DNA of 64,000 nt from Limnoperna fortunei. Its lineage: Eukaryota > Mollusca > Bivalvia > Mytilida > Modiolidae. Positions 10,258-22,330 of this stretch are shown one piece after another. The translations under genes were made by a program, and so were the position numbers. Below the pieces are notes generated by a model. It saw nothing but the letters and a program-made list of their open reading frames with translations, was not told the DNA's origin and made no database searches. Where the stretch lies: contig OX104119.1 in NCBI GenBank assembly GCA_944474755.1, positions 85,440,896 to 85,504,895 of the forward strand. The letters are read 5' to 3'. Position 1 is the first letter of the stretch, and each line of letters begins with the position of its first letter.

Positions 10258-11099
10258 GTTCGCGCAGTATTCCTTACAGTCAAGCCATACGTATCAAAAG
10301 AATTTGCTCAACAGAAAACATCCAAAACCATCGTTTAAATGAGCTCCGTAAACATTTACTCAAAAGAGGCTACAAAAACAAAAACATCGCCGAGGCATTT
10401 GGAAAAGCTCACAATGTTTCCAGAGATTCGTTGCTTAATTACAAAGATAAAAATGTTACAAACAGCAGAATACCATTAGTCGTCAGATACCACCCTGACT
10501 TAAAAAACATTTCAAATGTTGTAAGGAAACATTGGAACCTTATCGAAAATGATCCAAATTTAAAAAAGCTTTTCCCTGAACCACCTATAATGGCATACCG
10601 TCGACCAAACAGTCTAAAAGATATTATTGTAAATGCTAGAGTCAAAATGAACCCTCCTTCAAAACCTGGTGGATACAATCCATGCAATCGCAGGAATTGC
10701 AAATGCTGCAAAGCAGCAAGCGTCGCTAGCACCTTTCGAAGCACAACAACCAACGAAAGCTTTATAATATACTCCAATTGTTCCTGTAAATCTAGCAATT
10801 GTATTTACATACTGACCTGTGGAATTTGTAACATCCAGTATGTTGGAGAAACAGAGACGGCTTTCAATATGCGACTTAACAACCATCGCTCCTTTTTCAC
10901 GAAAAACAGAAATTGTCCACTAACTCGCCACCTTAAAACTACAGGCCACTCTTTTGATACTGTAAAATTCCAAATTATTGATCAAAACCCAAAGTGGAAT
11001 ACATCAACCAGAAGACTTCGAGAAACATTTTGGATACATCAATTAAAAACGCTAGAACCTGATGGATTGAACGAACGTAATCCACAGGTAGAATACTAA
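10258..11099 (+). CDS. Penelope-like polyprotein C terminus with GIY-YIG endonuclease, right copy (partial)
   Basis: Same protein as in the left arm with very few substitutions (for example ANVAS versus ASVAS, FNIRL versus FNMRL). The frame is open from the gap edge to the stop at 11097-11099. The order is the RT-linker region, a Cys-rich CNRRNCKCC block, and the GIY-YIG nuclease (IYILTCG, QYVGETE). The reverse transcriptase core is missing from the readable sequence. High identity between copies suggests a recent event or a duplicated assembly. Confidence 0.8.
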
Positions 11100-11224
11100 A
11101 ATTTTAATGCCCCAACAGTAATATGAACAACAAAAATATTTTGGATTCCTCAGCATCAGTATACATTTTTGGTATAAAGTGAACAACAAAAATATTTTCT
11201 ATTATTTGAATTTTTGATTCAGTC

Positions 11225-11265
11225 AACGCCTGATGAAGCTCTTTGGTAGAGCGAAATATTGCGTT
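11225..11265 (+). ncRNA. Hammerhead-ribozyme-like motif, right Penelope arm
   Basis: AACGC (11225-11229) pairs with GCGTT (11261-11265). Between them are CTGATGA (11230-11236), a stem GCTCT/AGAGC with loop TTGGT, and GAAA (11253-11256), followed by TATT as a possible zero-loop stem III with an ATT cleavage triplet. An extra A after CTGATGA departs from the consensus, so activity is uncertain. Confidence 0.5.
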
Positions 11266-11324
11266 CCTTATATATTATTTGTACATAGTAGTGTTGTTAT
11301 AATTATTTTTATTAGACAACTATA

Positions 11325-12714
11325 ATGATTAAATCAGACTATTCATATATTACTGCACATCCCCATCGACAAAATAATACATTCACTAGCAAAATGATCA
11401 AGTGATGTTAATGGAACACTTTGTTTGTTAAATCACATTGGCTTAACTTGCTTAAAATGAGGATTCAGGCATGGATATATTTAGATAATTTACCCAATGA
11501 TATATTATTTTCAATGAAAAAAGCTACCTATTCGTATATTTTGGAGATGTAAAAAAGTGACCCATTCTGGCCGCACATCCGTATTACCCTATTTATACCA
11601 AGTTACCCCCCGTAAATAAATCAGTAACAAAATTATATTTACGCTTTATACCCAACTTAAAAACCATAGGAAACAAAAAAGTTGTGTGACCAAATGTGCA
11701 AATTAAAAAGGGGGTCGTTGCAGGTATAAAAGCAGATTTCCCTTTTATCGTTCAGATAAAAAACAGCTACATTATCGTAGTTAGTGTTAAAAGAGTTCCT
11801 GCTGCTTGGTAAAAAAGAGGTTTTCTCTTTTACATGTTACTTCTTGCTTCCTGTGTGTAGTAGTTTAACATTGACATTTCCTAATTTGTAGCTCATTTTA
11901 ACTGCTTTTCATTTCTTTTTTCTCTTCTCTTAGTTAGTTATTTTTCATGACTCAAATAATTGCATTGTATCACACATGGGGTTATAATTAATTTTGGGTA
12001 CGGTTTACTGATCTATTGCGCGAAAATATAGTTCGATGTTTACATTTACCAAAGTAGTTAATTTCTATCTGTAATATTGTTTTGATTATTTTTCAGGTGA
12101 AAAACAGTATGATTTGTATTGCGAAATGTAATAATTTTGTTCTTTGCATTCGAATAAAAATTAAATTTTATTCCGTTATTCTTACGCGATCAAGCTGGCT
12201 AGGTGAACAATCATATTCACATTCAATCTGCTTTCATCAGGCCCCAGCGCCATAAAAACCTTTCTGAGTAAAAATATTGTGCTCAGAATTAGAATTTTCT
12301 CAATTACCATGACAACAAGGGAAAAGGAAAGATTTGATTGGATGAAATTGAGAATAAAAAAATTCTCAGCAAAGAAAATGTTTATGACGATGGGCCCTAA
12401 ATTGTCAATTATGTAATTAACACATTGTAATTATATCCAACACTACCATCATTCTTGCTACTGTTTTAATGGTGTATTAAACAATTTTCGTGATGTAAAC
12501 AGTTAATATGCCATAGTTGCCTGTGCTGCTGATTATCACGATGAATAACAGTAAACAAGATTTGCACATGTACATCTTTGCAGAATAAAAATAGCAAATA
12601 AATCAATGTATTAAGAATTTCGAATATTTTTAAAACAAACGATAGGCGGTCCCTATCCCAATTGAGATTGCAAATTTAACAAACGGTACAAATAAAGCTA
12701 AAGAGGAAGAGGTG
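11325..12714. other. Non-coding, nothing recognised
   Basis: AT-rich sequence with short scattered ORFs and no domain, RNA gene or clear repeat boundary that I could support. Confidence 0.5.
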
Positions 12715-12945
12715 AACCAACACTGTGTAAGTTCATCTTTAGTTGACGCCAATCGTAACGGTAGAGCATGAAATAACATCATATGACGCCTCCGGGGATA
12801 AAACCCGGGATCTCAGTATTGCAAGCCAGCCCTGTAACCAAGTGAGCTAAAGAAGTACTTCGTTAGCTCAGTCGATTTTGACTGGCTATTTATCTACATG
12901 TACTACCTGCTACAACGCAGATAGGCCTCCTGTTACACTCCTACC
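12715..12945 (-). repeat. tRNA-derived SINE-like element, copy A
   Basis: The reverse complement matches 44812-44995 over most of its length. On that strand it has a tRNA-like A-box region (TTAGCTCACTTGGTTA) and a B-box-like CCCGGGTTTTATCCC. Two diverged copies in opposite orientation in one window support a dispersed repeat. Confidence 0.55.
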
Positions 12946-13201
12946 CCCTTACAAATGTAAATAATTTGGGACAAAGATGACACAGGAAAGTATTACGAAT
13001 CTGTAATTCCTGTCGAAAATTAAAATGGTGAAAAGGTTTCTTTATTATTGGTTTTATGCACTTTTAAATTTTCCAGTTATTTTGTTGTTGTCGCATCAAA
13101 TCGAAATAAATAATTTAATTAAACTTTTTAAATACAGGTCTCAATTGCAATTTCCTGCATCTTTCTTTTACTTTCAATATTTCAAATGTCCAAAAATGTT
13201 A

Positions 13202-14090
13202 ACTACTGTGAAAGTACTTAAATTCGTGGGTATCAATTTTCGTGGTTTGGTAAAATTTTACATGTTCGTGGGTTCATAAATTCGTGGATTGACGGTTTCC
13301 GAAAATGCAAAAAGTGAGGTAGCGATCAAAATAAATTATTACAGTAGAATCATTTTCACCAGTTTCATAACATGATGTTGTTTACGCGCGTGGTAAGCTA
13401 ATTATAAACAAGGTAATGTATAATTGATTAATTGCAATAAAAACCACTTTGAGTCTATATAATTCTCTAATTGTTATCTATAGAAGCATTCCTAGCCGAA
13501 GGGCATTTGTCACTTTATGTGTTGAGTAGCAATAAATAACTGTTACAAAGGTGTAATTTAATGTCATTTGTGCCATGATCGGTATTATCACAACATCCAT
13601 TTGATATAGCGTGTCACTGATATCCACTAATAAAGATTAAGTATAGCTTATCTTTAAATATTTTATTTGATATTTTAATTTATGTTCAAAGGAGCAACCA
13701 AACTCATAATTCCGATAATAATTTGTTACGTTTTAACATCGAAAATGAACACCTCATATATCACCACCTTGACCGGAAGTCGATGTTTATTCGTACGCTT
13801 TACAATTAAATAACATCTACATGTAATAAAAACACAATTCGAACATGAAACCTGTAACATAATCATTAAAATGGATTTTGAGAAGAACGTTAGTAATGGA
13901 TCGAACTACAAAATCATATATTACATGTACAAATAAATGTCCGATCTCGGACATTTTCAGATCGTTTTTCACAAGTTCCCATCTGTTAATGAAGTTTTAT
14001 TCTTCGTTGGATTTTTAATTTCGTGGTCCGAGGCCTCCACGAAAACCACGAAAATTGATACCCAACGAATAAAAAGTATTTCACAGTAGT
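13202..14090. mobile_element. PIF/Harbinger-like MITE with TTA target-site duplication
   Basis: Inverted ends start ACTACTGTGAAAGTA and finish TTTCACAGTAGT, with the homology continuing about 48 bp inward (TATCAATTTTCGTGGTTT). Both ends are flanked by TTA (13199-13201 and 14091-14093), the 3-bp duplication typical of PIF/Harbinger. No transposase ORF is present, so it is non-autonomous. The small ORF at 13025 straddles its edge and is not a gene. Confidence 0.7.
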
Positions 14091-14201
14091 TTATTTACTA
14101 TGCATGCCTACTATTTTTATACGACCGCAAAAAAAAATTGGTATGATGCTGTCGTCTGTGTCGTCGTATAAGACCTGCGTCGTTGTCTGTGAACTTAAGT
14201 G

Positions 14202-14665
14202 TCCCCACAATATCTTTTTTTTTAGTTATCCAATTTCTTTGAAACCTTACAGTGATGTTTCGTACCATAAAAGGATGGATGGGATTGCTTTTTAGGGTCC
14301 CCCATTTTTCATTTATAAATTAGGGGCCCAAAAGGGGCCAAAATGCCACTATTTTGTCATTTCCCACAATCACTTTTGTTCTAGTCAACTAAATGCTAAT
14401 GAAAATTTACAATGATGTTCCATACCATAAATAGATGGATGGGATTGATTTTTGGGGTCCCCCTTTTCTAGTTTAAAAATCAGGGGCCCAAAAGGGGAAA
14501 AATGTTTTTTTTTATTTGTTTCCACAATAACTTTGGTTCTGGTTTACAGACTGTTTCGAAATTTTACAATAATTTTTCTTATCATAAAAGGATGACTGAG
14601 ATTGATTTTGGGGGTTCCTCCTTTTTCCGTTTAGGAATAAGGGGCCCAAAAGGGGCAAAAATGAA
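14202..14665 (+). repeat. Tandem repeat, about 160 bp x 3
   Basis: Three diverged units, each beginning with a CCACAAT block, then a TTACAGTGATGTT-like block, GGATGGATGGGATTG and GGGGCCCAAAAGGGG. No coding capacity. Confidence 0.7.
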
Positions 14666-14839
14666 ACTTGGCTTTTAATATATGTTTTAACATATATGCC
14701 AAAATATAACAGTAGTGTATAAATCCAGCACAGTGCAGGGTGGTGCTAGGGTGGTGAAATAGTGATAGTATTACGTAATCACCTTCTGTGTTAATATTAG
14801 GGTGGTACAACCACCTACAGTGTTAATGTTAGGTTGGAG

Positions 14840-14860
14840 AAACCTATATAAACATATAAT
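14840..14860 (+). promoter_or_regulatory. Candidate TATA-box promoter of the macro-domain gene
   Basis: CCTATATAAACATA lies about 170 bases upstream of the macro-domain ATG at 15019. It follows several AGGGTGGT direct repeats (about 14740-14830). Position and sequence fit a TATA box, but there is no transcript evidence. Confidence 0.4.
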
Positions 14861-15018
14861 ATTGCGGCATATAAGCGGTGTAAGAGATTAGATATTGTTT
14901 GTTTTTAATCAATGAGTTTTTTGTTCCTTTAAACAACAATACATAGACCTTTTTACTCATAGTGATTTAAACGGGTTTATTGCTTTCGTTATTATAAACG
15001 TATTAAATTTGGAAGAAG

Positions 15019-15545
15019 ATGAGTGTTAAATTTGTTTTCGGAGATTTGTTAAAAACTAAAGACATTATAATACATCAAGTGAATTGTCTTTGCGTTAAAC
15101 CACATGGCCTTTCCAAAAACATTGCAAATATTTTTCCTTTGGGAGATATATATGCCCAACGTCGCAGTATGGGTAACAGGAATTGGGCAGTTATAGAAGA
15201 TAGAGGAACTCCAGGTACTATAAAAATTTTAAAATCTCCAAACGTTTTAAGACCAGATATCGTATGTTTTTAAGCCAGTGGGATTTTGGAACTGTCGAGC
15301 AGCAATATAGATTGATTCCACCGTATAAAGATACAAATGAAAACACACTTATTTTGTTTCAACAGTGTTTAGAACAGCTCCAGTCCCTAAATATTTCATC
15401 TGTAGGAATACCATATCAAATTGGTTGTGGTCTTGCTGGTGGAGATTGGAATGTATATTTCGATATAATCAAGGAATTTGCAAAGAAAAGTAACATTAAT
15501 ATTACAGTATTTATACCAAGTTTCATTGCTAAAATTTTGGAATAG
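15019..15545 (+). pseudogene. Macro-domain (ADP-ribose-binding) single-exon gene with one frameshift
   Basis: Two overlapping frames together cover a macro domain. The first (15019-15273) has the N-terminal GDLLKTKDIIIHQVNC strand-loop and YAQRRSMGNRNWAVIEDRGTPG. The second (from 15264) has GIPYQIGCGLAGGDW, the ADP-ribose-binding loop, and the closing helix. The break sits at a run of five T (15267-15271); one base missing there would explain it. Macro domains bind ADP-ribose or hydrolyse it from proteins. The gene lacks introns, has a TATA-like box upstream and AATAAA about 100 bases after the stop. It could be a host gene, a retrocopy or a virus-derived gene; a homopolymer base-calling error would restore it. 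Confidence 0.75.
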
Positions 15546-17162
15546 TTAGTATTTGAAACTAAACTGACTTATATAAAAGGGTTAGCTATACATGCATGGG
15601 TAAATTATAATAAGGTGGGTTAGTTTTAATAATTATAGAAAATAAACAATTGTCTATATTTAAAAGTGATCTCAGATTCCTTCGATTCCCTGTTTGTAAT
15701 ATAAATAAACAAGAAATGGATGGGCTTGTTAACAGCAAAATTATTATGATTCAGCATGTATCAGTTAGACTTTCCAAATGTCCCTTTGATTTTTTTAAAT
15801 ACTTTTTTGATGTTGGAGAATTACATTTTTATTATCAAGGTTTGTACACAAGTGAATAGCATAGAAATTGTTGATAATAAATTATCTTTTTACTATAAAA
15901 AAAAATTCAAATGGACTTGTGGGCAAGTCTATGGGTCAGTATATATTTGTTGATGAACTAACTTATTCTTATATTTTAGTTTTTTATACCTCAATAAATA
16001 TATGTTTCATCATACAGGTCAACTAGAACCAAAAGCAATTGGCAGAATGTAAAAAGGTTGTTTTTATTTATAAACATAGCACAAAATATAGAAATAAATC
16101 ATCTCACACTTTGTTATAGAAAAGTTAAATTAAATATTAATTTTAAAATAAAACAGAAATTATGGATAACTAATTTAACAAAATGTAGTAAAATTTAAAA
16201 GTTCATTACTTACAAGTAGGCCTATACAATACTCACTTAAGATGAGTGATATTAAGTGGGTGTTATAAAAATCTTGTATTTCAATTAGAACTGAAACACA
16301 AATATGCATTGCACTTCTAAATTGTTTAATTGCATATGTTTCTAACTAGACAACAGTTTTTCAGAACATTATGTTGTTCTATTTAGAAAACTTGTGTTTA
16401 TAAGAATTTCATTTCAGCTGAAAGCAACAGAAAATATATTGCAAATATGCACCTACTTCAAAATTGTTATAAACATCAGAGACATATAATTACAATTATA
16501 TTTGTTAACATCATATCAGATCAGTGTGTAAGTTGACAAATCTTCAAATAATTTTATATTGCACAAAATTCTGAAATTTGCCTCATGTTATAGTGATAGT
16601 AGATTGGGTATAGATGTTCCTTTGTAAGGCAGTACTGTACTATAAATACTACAGTCTTTAATGTTATGTCACTACAATTCCCAATTTTATCTAAAGAGTT
16701 ATAATGCCAAATTTTTCGGTGTGAAATTAGCAATTATCACAAGCCTTGGAACAGCTCTGATCGTGTAAGTTGTATAAAAACGGCTTTGCAGTCCGTCAAG
16801 TTTACAAATGGTTTGGGTGAAATTTTACCATTTTCATTAATAGAATAATAATATTTTGTAAGAAAATGAAATAATTTAACAAAATCAGATCCCTTTATCA
16901 TAGTATAGGTGGCTGTTTGGACAACTAATCGACAAAAATACTGCAAATAACGAGAGTTTTTCAAGCTACCATGTGCTTTTGGGGACCCCCGAAATGAATG
17001 ACGACAGCGCAGTAACGACAATAAGAACCTGTTTCTTACCTTTATCGTCAGTTCTTCATATCATCTAGTTTAAAATTAGCCAGTCATAATGAATATTCAG
17101 TACGCAATTGTGTCAGATTATTCCGAGCTTTAAAATTGTAAACAATAGTCGCCGTCGTCTTC
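15546..17162. other. Non-coding, nothing recognised
   Basis: AT-rich sequence. Short ORFs at about 15650-15953 and 16737-17021 lack any recognisable domain and look like chance frames. Confidence 0.5.
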
Positions 17163-17542
17163 CGGTCACTAGATATGGCATGAAATGCGCACCAAATTAA
17201 AGTGGTCTTGTTTTGTAACCTCTATAGAGCCTCTGGTTAAACTTGGTTACATGGTTACATATATGGTTAATATTTTTTTTAAGAATCAACACGAAAGAAT
17301 CTAAAAGAAATTAATAGATACATGCATGAACAAATTCATGTCTCAAGGGCTTACAATGGTTACATGCATAGATAATGAAAGTTACATGGGTAACATGCAT
17401 GTAGAATCCAGGTTACATGGGTTACATATATGTAGAATCCAGTTTACATTGGTACCTTATGTAACCATTGGGGAAATGTAAGTTACAAAACATAATACAT
17501 TGAATTTGGTGCATATTTTGTGCCTTATAAACGGTCACTAGA
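17163..17542. mobile_element. Foldback/MITE-like element with 11-bp flanking repeats
   Basis: Imperfect inverted ends share GCACCAAATT and GTTTTGTAAC blocks. The element is bracketed by CGGTCACTAGA at 17163-17173 and again at 17532-17542, as a target-site duplication would be. The middle has repeats of GGTTACAT and GTAGAATCCA. Confidence 0.5.
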
Positions 17543-18714
17543 CACAACCAAAGTTAACCTCGATTTTTATGTCTTTAATTTGCATTAAAGCATATCTTAA
17601 CATAACAAATACAGCTAAAATAGTTTTAAAATTATATTTCACATGTTTCTTTTTTTCAATATTTATTATAATTTCATGCATTTTTCGCAAGGTCTGATTG
17701 AACGTGCTAGTTTAAAACCGATATTGCCAGGTATTTTACTTGTACTTACCTGAAGTTGATAGGAGGCCAGATCAGAATAGACGACGCATAGGTATGCATA
17801 TGAAAATTTATTACACTTTTCATATCCCCCCCCCCCCCCGAAAAAAAACCAACAACACACAAACACACAGACAGTTACTGAGTTATAGTTAAAACTTAAC
17901 AAAAACTTACTTTAAACTGGGTATGGTAAAGAGGTAAACAAAACCTTAAAATTGCTATAGATATTCTACCTAATTCCACATAATTTATATAATTACAATT
18001 TTAGTGCTTTAGCATTCGACAGAACAGAAATTTGAGCCCTGCACAGACCTCTTGTGTGTGTGCATATACGACAGATAACACCAAAATCATGAAATAATTT
18101 AGAATATATGAGATCATTTAACAATATTATGGAAAATTCAGAAATTTTTGGGAGCATTTATTAATTGACTTTTTCAATTATTTTTTGTCTTTGAAACAAA
18201 TGTCCAAAAGCTGGTTTTTAAAACTTTTAATGAAGCATTTCCCAAGTAATTCACATTTTTGTACATAACTGAAAAGTTCCATTATTAAATACTCGCAATT
18301 ATTTCCTAATATAGCATAATTGTTGGATTTATAACTTTAAACGAACATATCTTAGATACTCCAAGTAAATATTGATAGTGACCAAATTTCAGAATAATGG
18401 TGTGAAGACGGGTGGACTGTGAGTTAAAGGTTGCGTGTCAAATATGTGCGAATTGGTTTGAACATGGTGTACTGTATCACATATTCTAAACTATTCAACT
18501 TAATCAAAATATATCATAAATTTCATCATTTTTGTTTAATTTATAATTTGTTAATACTGTTTACGTGTGATATTGTTATTTGTAAGGGGTCTATTTACCT
18601 ACTGGTACTACTATGCACATTGTGATAAGAATACAAGTACCATACATGTACAACAGTACAGTACAATTAAGCACACATTCATGTACAACTAAAGGATTAT
18701 ACAACTATAGTCCG
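17543..18714. other. Non-coding, nothing recognised
   Basis: AT-rich, with a C tract at about 17827-17839. The 78-residue ORF opposite the C tract is low complexity. Confidence 0.5.
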
Positions 18715-19045
18715 ATAATCCTCTTAATTTGAGATAACAAGACTAAATTTTAGTCAACCCTTAAAAAATTAAGGTTTTCCTACGAAATTAAGGTTTTAGT
18801 ATTAAAACAGTTTGTAGTAAAAGTACATGATTGTTATCAACAACTTTGCCAGAGGTCGTTGAAATCGACCCAGGGGTCCAATCAACAAAAAGCCTTAATC
18901 TCGGAGTAAAAACCTTAATTTCTGCGTCAAAACCTTAATTTGCCTGTAACCCATAATTTCAGATAACAACACTTAATTTTACAGTCAACCTTTAACAAAA
19001 TAAAGTCTTGACGCAGAAATTAAGGTTTTCCAAGAAATTAACGTT
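18715..19045. repeat. Element with repeated AATTAAGGTTTT blocks
   Basis: TTAATTT-GAGATAACAA and TTAAGGTTTTCC occur near both ends in similar order, with several AATTAAGGTTT or complementary AAACCTTAAT copies in between. It looks like a small non-autonomous repeat; boundaries are approximate. Confidence 0.4.
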
Positions 19046-20435
19046 TTGGTGTTAGTAGTGTCTGCAGTCCAATGCTTTCTTTGTCCCATGCAAAAAAACA
19101 TTGCACGGAAGAGGATTCTCAGACAAATAAAACAAATGGACTGCCACTTACACAAAATCATCTATGTTCGAAATAAAAAGATGAATGAATTACTAATATT
19201 TGTTTAGGAATTGTTTTTGTTTATTTTAAGGTTAAACAATCTAGAAGAGAGGAAATAGTTCCAGTGAACCAGATTTTCTCCAGTGTCAATATGGATTTAA
19301 ATAATATTTGCTGACAGTAATACATGGAATTTACTTATATACAGAAAATCCTAGTTTCTTCACTGAACATGTGTATGTGTTGTTTGGAAATTAATATGGA
19401 TAAGTCGATATCAAATGACCTCTTTCACAGTGGACGCCAAAGAAGTTACAAATAATATTTCATGACATGGAAAAAATATGCATTTAGAACTTAAATGACT
19501 TAGTTTTTAATTAATTTATGACAATTATAACTTGCATTTTCTTTATTAATTAAAAAGAATTTGGAATATTGTATTTTTAGTCAAATTGTTTTTTTTTAAA
19601 TTATAATTCTTTATCAATTCCCTTTGCCATAAGAATACAAGCACTGTCAAATTAACAAATGAAATTTGATTACACAAATTATTCATTTCATTTACACCTC
19701 TTAATTTTATCATATAAACAGCGTGGGCCTTGGTATTGATATTCAGCTTTCTTTGATGATTATTATTTACACTGGTAACAGTTATGGGTCAAAAACTGTT
19801 GATGCATGTGAAAAACATAATACTACTCACAAGCTGAATAAAACTAAAGAAATGCAGTAATAGTTTACTAGTTAGATTTTGCCATGTCTAGTTGTATTAG
19901 TTAAGATTAAACATTATTATTCAAAAAATAACACACACAGATGCAAACAAACATATAACATGTACATTTTACACAATTTGATTGACTCTATATAAAATTT
20001 ACTTGACTATTCATTATTATAAAACACAAAGGATTTGGTAACAATCTTATTTTTAGAAGCTTAATTATATCTGATCTAATTATTAAATTATCAAGACATG
20101 TAAACATGATACATGTACACGAAGGGAATATATTCACTTGTATGTGCTGTGTGTATTTATGTATTCTAGCCATCTGCCGAATAGGTATGATATTGTGAAC
20201 TGTGTAATTGTTTTACATGTTAGTATGTCACGTGTTTTGTGTATTTATGTATGTCTCTGTTGTCAGGTTTGTCTGTCATCTGATATTGAAAAATGTATTA
20301 TTTTGTCCTCTTGTACACGTTTTTGTCTGAGTGAATAAAGCATTTTCTTGTCTTGTCTTAAACCTTTAATACTTTGACAATCACATAATAAACTATGGAA
20401 TGAAATATTTAATCATTTGGATTTTTTACATATTG
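19046..20435. other. Non-coding, nothing recognised
   Basis: AT-rich; no gene, RNA or bounded repeat that I can support. Confidence 0.5.
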
Positions 20436-20447
20436 TTTGGGTTTGAG

Positions 20448-20489
20448 CGCCACTGATGAGTCTTGATTAGACGAAACGCGCGTCTGGCG
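20448..20489 (+). ncRNA. Type I hammerhead ribozyme
   Basis: The core is complete: CTGATGA (20453-20459), stem II GTCT/AGAC with loop TGATT, GAAA (20473-20476), and a GTC cleavage triplet (20482-20484). Stem I pairs CGCCA (20448-20452) with TGGCG (20485-20489). Stem III is only about two base pairs with a GCGC loop, as in ribozymes of retrozymes and Penelope-like elements, which often act as dimers. The flanking sequence recurs at 52816-52874 and 55111-55208, so this belongs to a dispersed repeat. Confidence 0.8.
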
Positions 20490-22161
20490 AAGAAAATTTT
20501 TTATGGTTAACCTTGGTATCTTTGACGACATTTTATTTACTTGTTATGATAAATTTCAATCCAAGCGGTAAATATACCCTCTGAACCAAATAATAAAAGG
20601 TTAACAAAAACAGGCACATTGTAGTTATATAAAGTAGAAAAAATGTCCCTTAATGTATGTCAATAAAATAAAATGGGCAAATTTGACCTCATACAGTGTT
20701 TTGAGTACTTTGAGATAAAGACTGGAGAACACATTTTTTTTAAAAAGCTTACATGCCGACACCACCGCATAAGAAAATAAGAAAATAATGATAAGCCCAC
20801 AGCATAAAGGAAGACCAATATGATCTTTGTGTCTGCTTATGCGAACAGGACTAATTTGAAGATATGTTTCTTGGGTGTATCTAAAACAATCCAGCCCAGG
20901 TTTTTGCTCAGTCACAAACAAATGTGAAAATATGAACTAAATTAGTCTTATTTTTAGCCACAACACAGATATATGCTTAGTTTATATTAAATACATTTCT
21001 GGTTTATATGCTAAATAGTTTCAAATGAACAAAAGTACAAAAGTACATTTTGTTGATTTTTAATAAGCAGGCAACATTCAGAATAAAACAATATCCCAAC
21101 CCAAGGCCAGCTCTGCCTGGGTCATGTTCAGTTGTATAATAATTAAGGTACCACACTATTTTCTTACAATAGGTAGTAGATTTGCAGCTTAGATTTCTTG
21201 TTCAGAGTTTATTTACAATCCCAAGTGGACATTTGTTCAAAACTTGTTATAATTATAGACCATACTTATGATATAAAGGAAAGAAGAGATTGTAAAGCAG
21301 AAACCCCACCCCCAGCCCCCCCCCCAAAAAAAAACCACCAGAAGAACAACACCCAAATGCATGTTGCCTTAGTCATGAACAGTATTGTTTTAACTTAATA
21401 TAGTACTACGTAAACGAATACGAATGCTTTAATTTAGTTTGACAACAAATATAAATAACAAGCTCGGAGCTTTAAAAGGTTTAACCGAATATGCGTTTTT
21501 TAGGTTAAAGTTGAGTGATGTCGGCTGGGCTGGGTGAGGAAAATAGGGCATCTATTTTGTATAATCAACTCCTACTACAGTTTTCAAGCCAGATCTCTGA
21601 AACTTCCCAGAAAGATTGCACATGTAAGATGTGCACCTGCTATTTTGGAATCGTTAGAGGATTTTTTTCCTGATTTTTGGAACTTGGGAACTTCGTCATT
21701 TTTTCAGAACATTTGCAGAAGACGGTACATATTTTGTGTAATCAACTCCTTCTAAATTGTTTTGCACACAGACCCAAAACCTTCTTATGACAAATTGTAA
21801 ACCATGCCTTATTTATTAAGGCACTTGCTTTGCAACCCGGCCATTTCAGACTATTGCGATTTTGTTCATTGTTGAATTGTTGAATTATGCATTCCTTTAT
21901 AAAACACAAATGTTGAGTATTATGCTTACATGTATTTATCGGTACTTTGTATATTTTCCCTATGATCTGTACCGGTGATAAAGTCAGTAACAACGTATTT
22001 ATCTGGTCAGTAGGATGCGAAGGAAACTGACAATGATTACGTCACAGTAACTAACACAATGTTCAAAAATAAACAAGAAGATAAAATAAAACACTATCTT
22101 ACCCCTTCCCAACCCCCCCCCCCAAAAAAGCATAACATCAATATTACAAATTTCCTAGAAA
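20490..22161. other. Non-coding, nothing recognised
   Basis: Continuation of the ribozyme repeat to about 20540 (ending GACGACATTTTATT), then AT-rich sequence with C tracts near 21310 and 22115. The ORFs of 60-100 residues here show no domain. Confidence 0.5.
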
Positions 22162-22167
22162 TATAGC
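22162..22167. other. Left target-site duplication of the Polinton
   Basis: TATAGC immediately before the left terminal repeat; the same six bases follow the right repeat at 37366-37371. Six-base duplications are the rule for Polintons. Confidence 0.9.
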
Positions 22168-22319
22168 AGTAGTATGGAAATGACAGTTCTGCCCCACAAG
22201 GGAAAAGTCTGCTTGAAATCCGAAAAAATCAAGGTTTTGTGCAAACGGATCAAACCCTCATACAAAACCTGACACAGGAATCAGAAATTGAAATAACACA
22301 TTAGAAAGAAGGAACGATA
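22168..22319 (+). repeat. Left terminal inverted repeat
   Basis: Begins AGTAGTATGGAAATGACAG. By eye it matches the reverse complement of 37214-37365 base for base. Similarity resumes after two or three differences and continues through the start codon of the adjoining gene. Confidence 0.95.
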
Positions 22320-22330
22320 GGGTAGATACA

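Larger units (their letters stand above)
8997..11324. mobile_element. Inverted pair of Penelope-like element 3' halves around a sequence gap
   Basis: The left arm (8997-10054) is a near-identical reverse complement of the right arm (10267-11324). Each arm holds the C-terminal part of a Penelope-like ORF with a GIY-YIG endonuclease, a short 3' UTR and a hammerhead-like motif, and both read outward from the gap. The outer edges both end in the same TATAGTTGTCTAAT sequence. The middle is unsequenced, so this may be a true head-to-head dimer or an assembly join of two copies. Confidence 0.8.

Noticed and set aside
9222..11099. Two 353-residue ORFs that appear to cross the N gap
   Set aside because: The N stretch translates as unknown residues, so the joined frames and the apparent start codons are artefacts.
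15650..15953. Two overlapping small ORFs after the macro-domain gene
   Set aside because: AT-rich, no motif and no promoter context.
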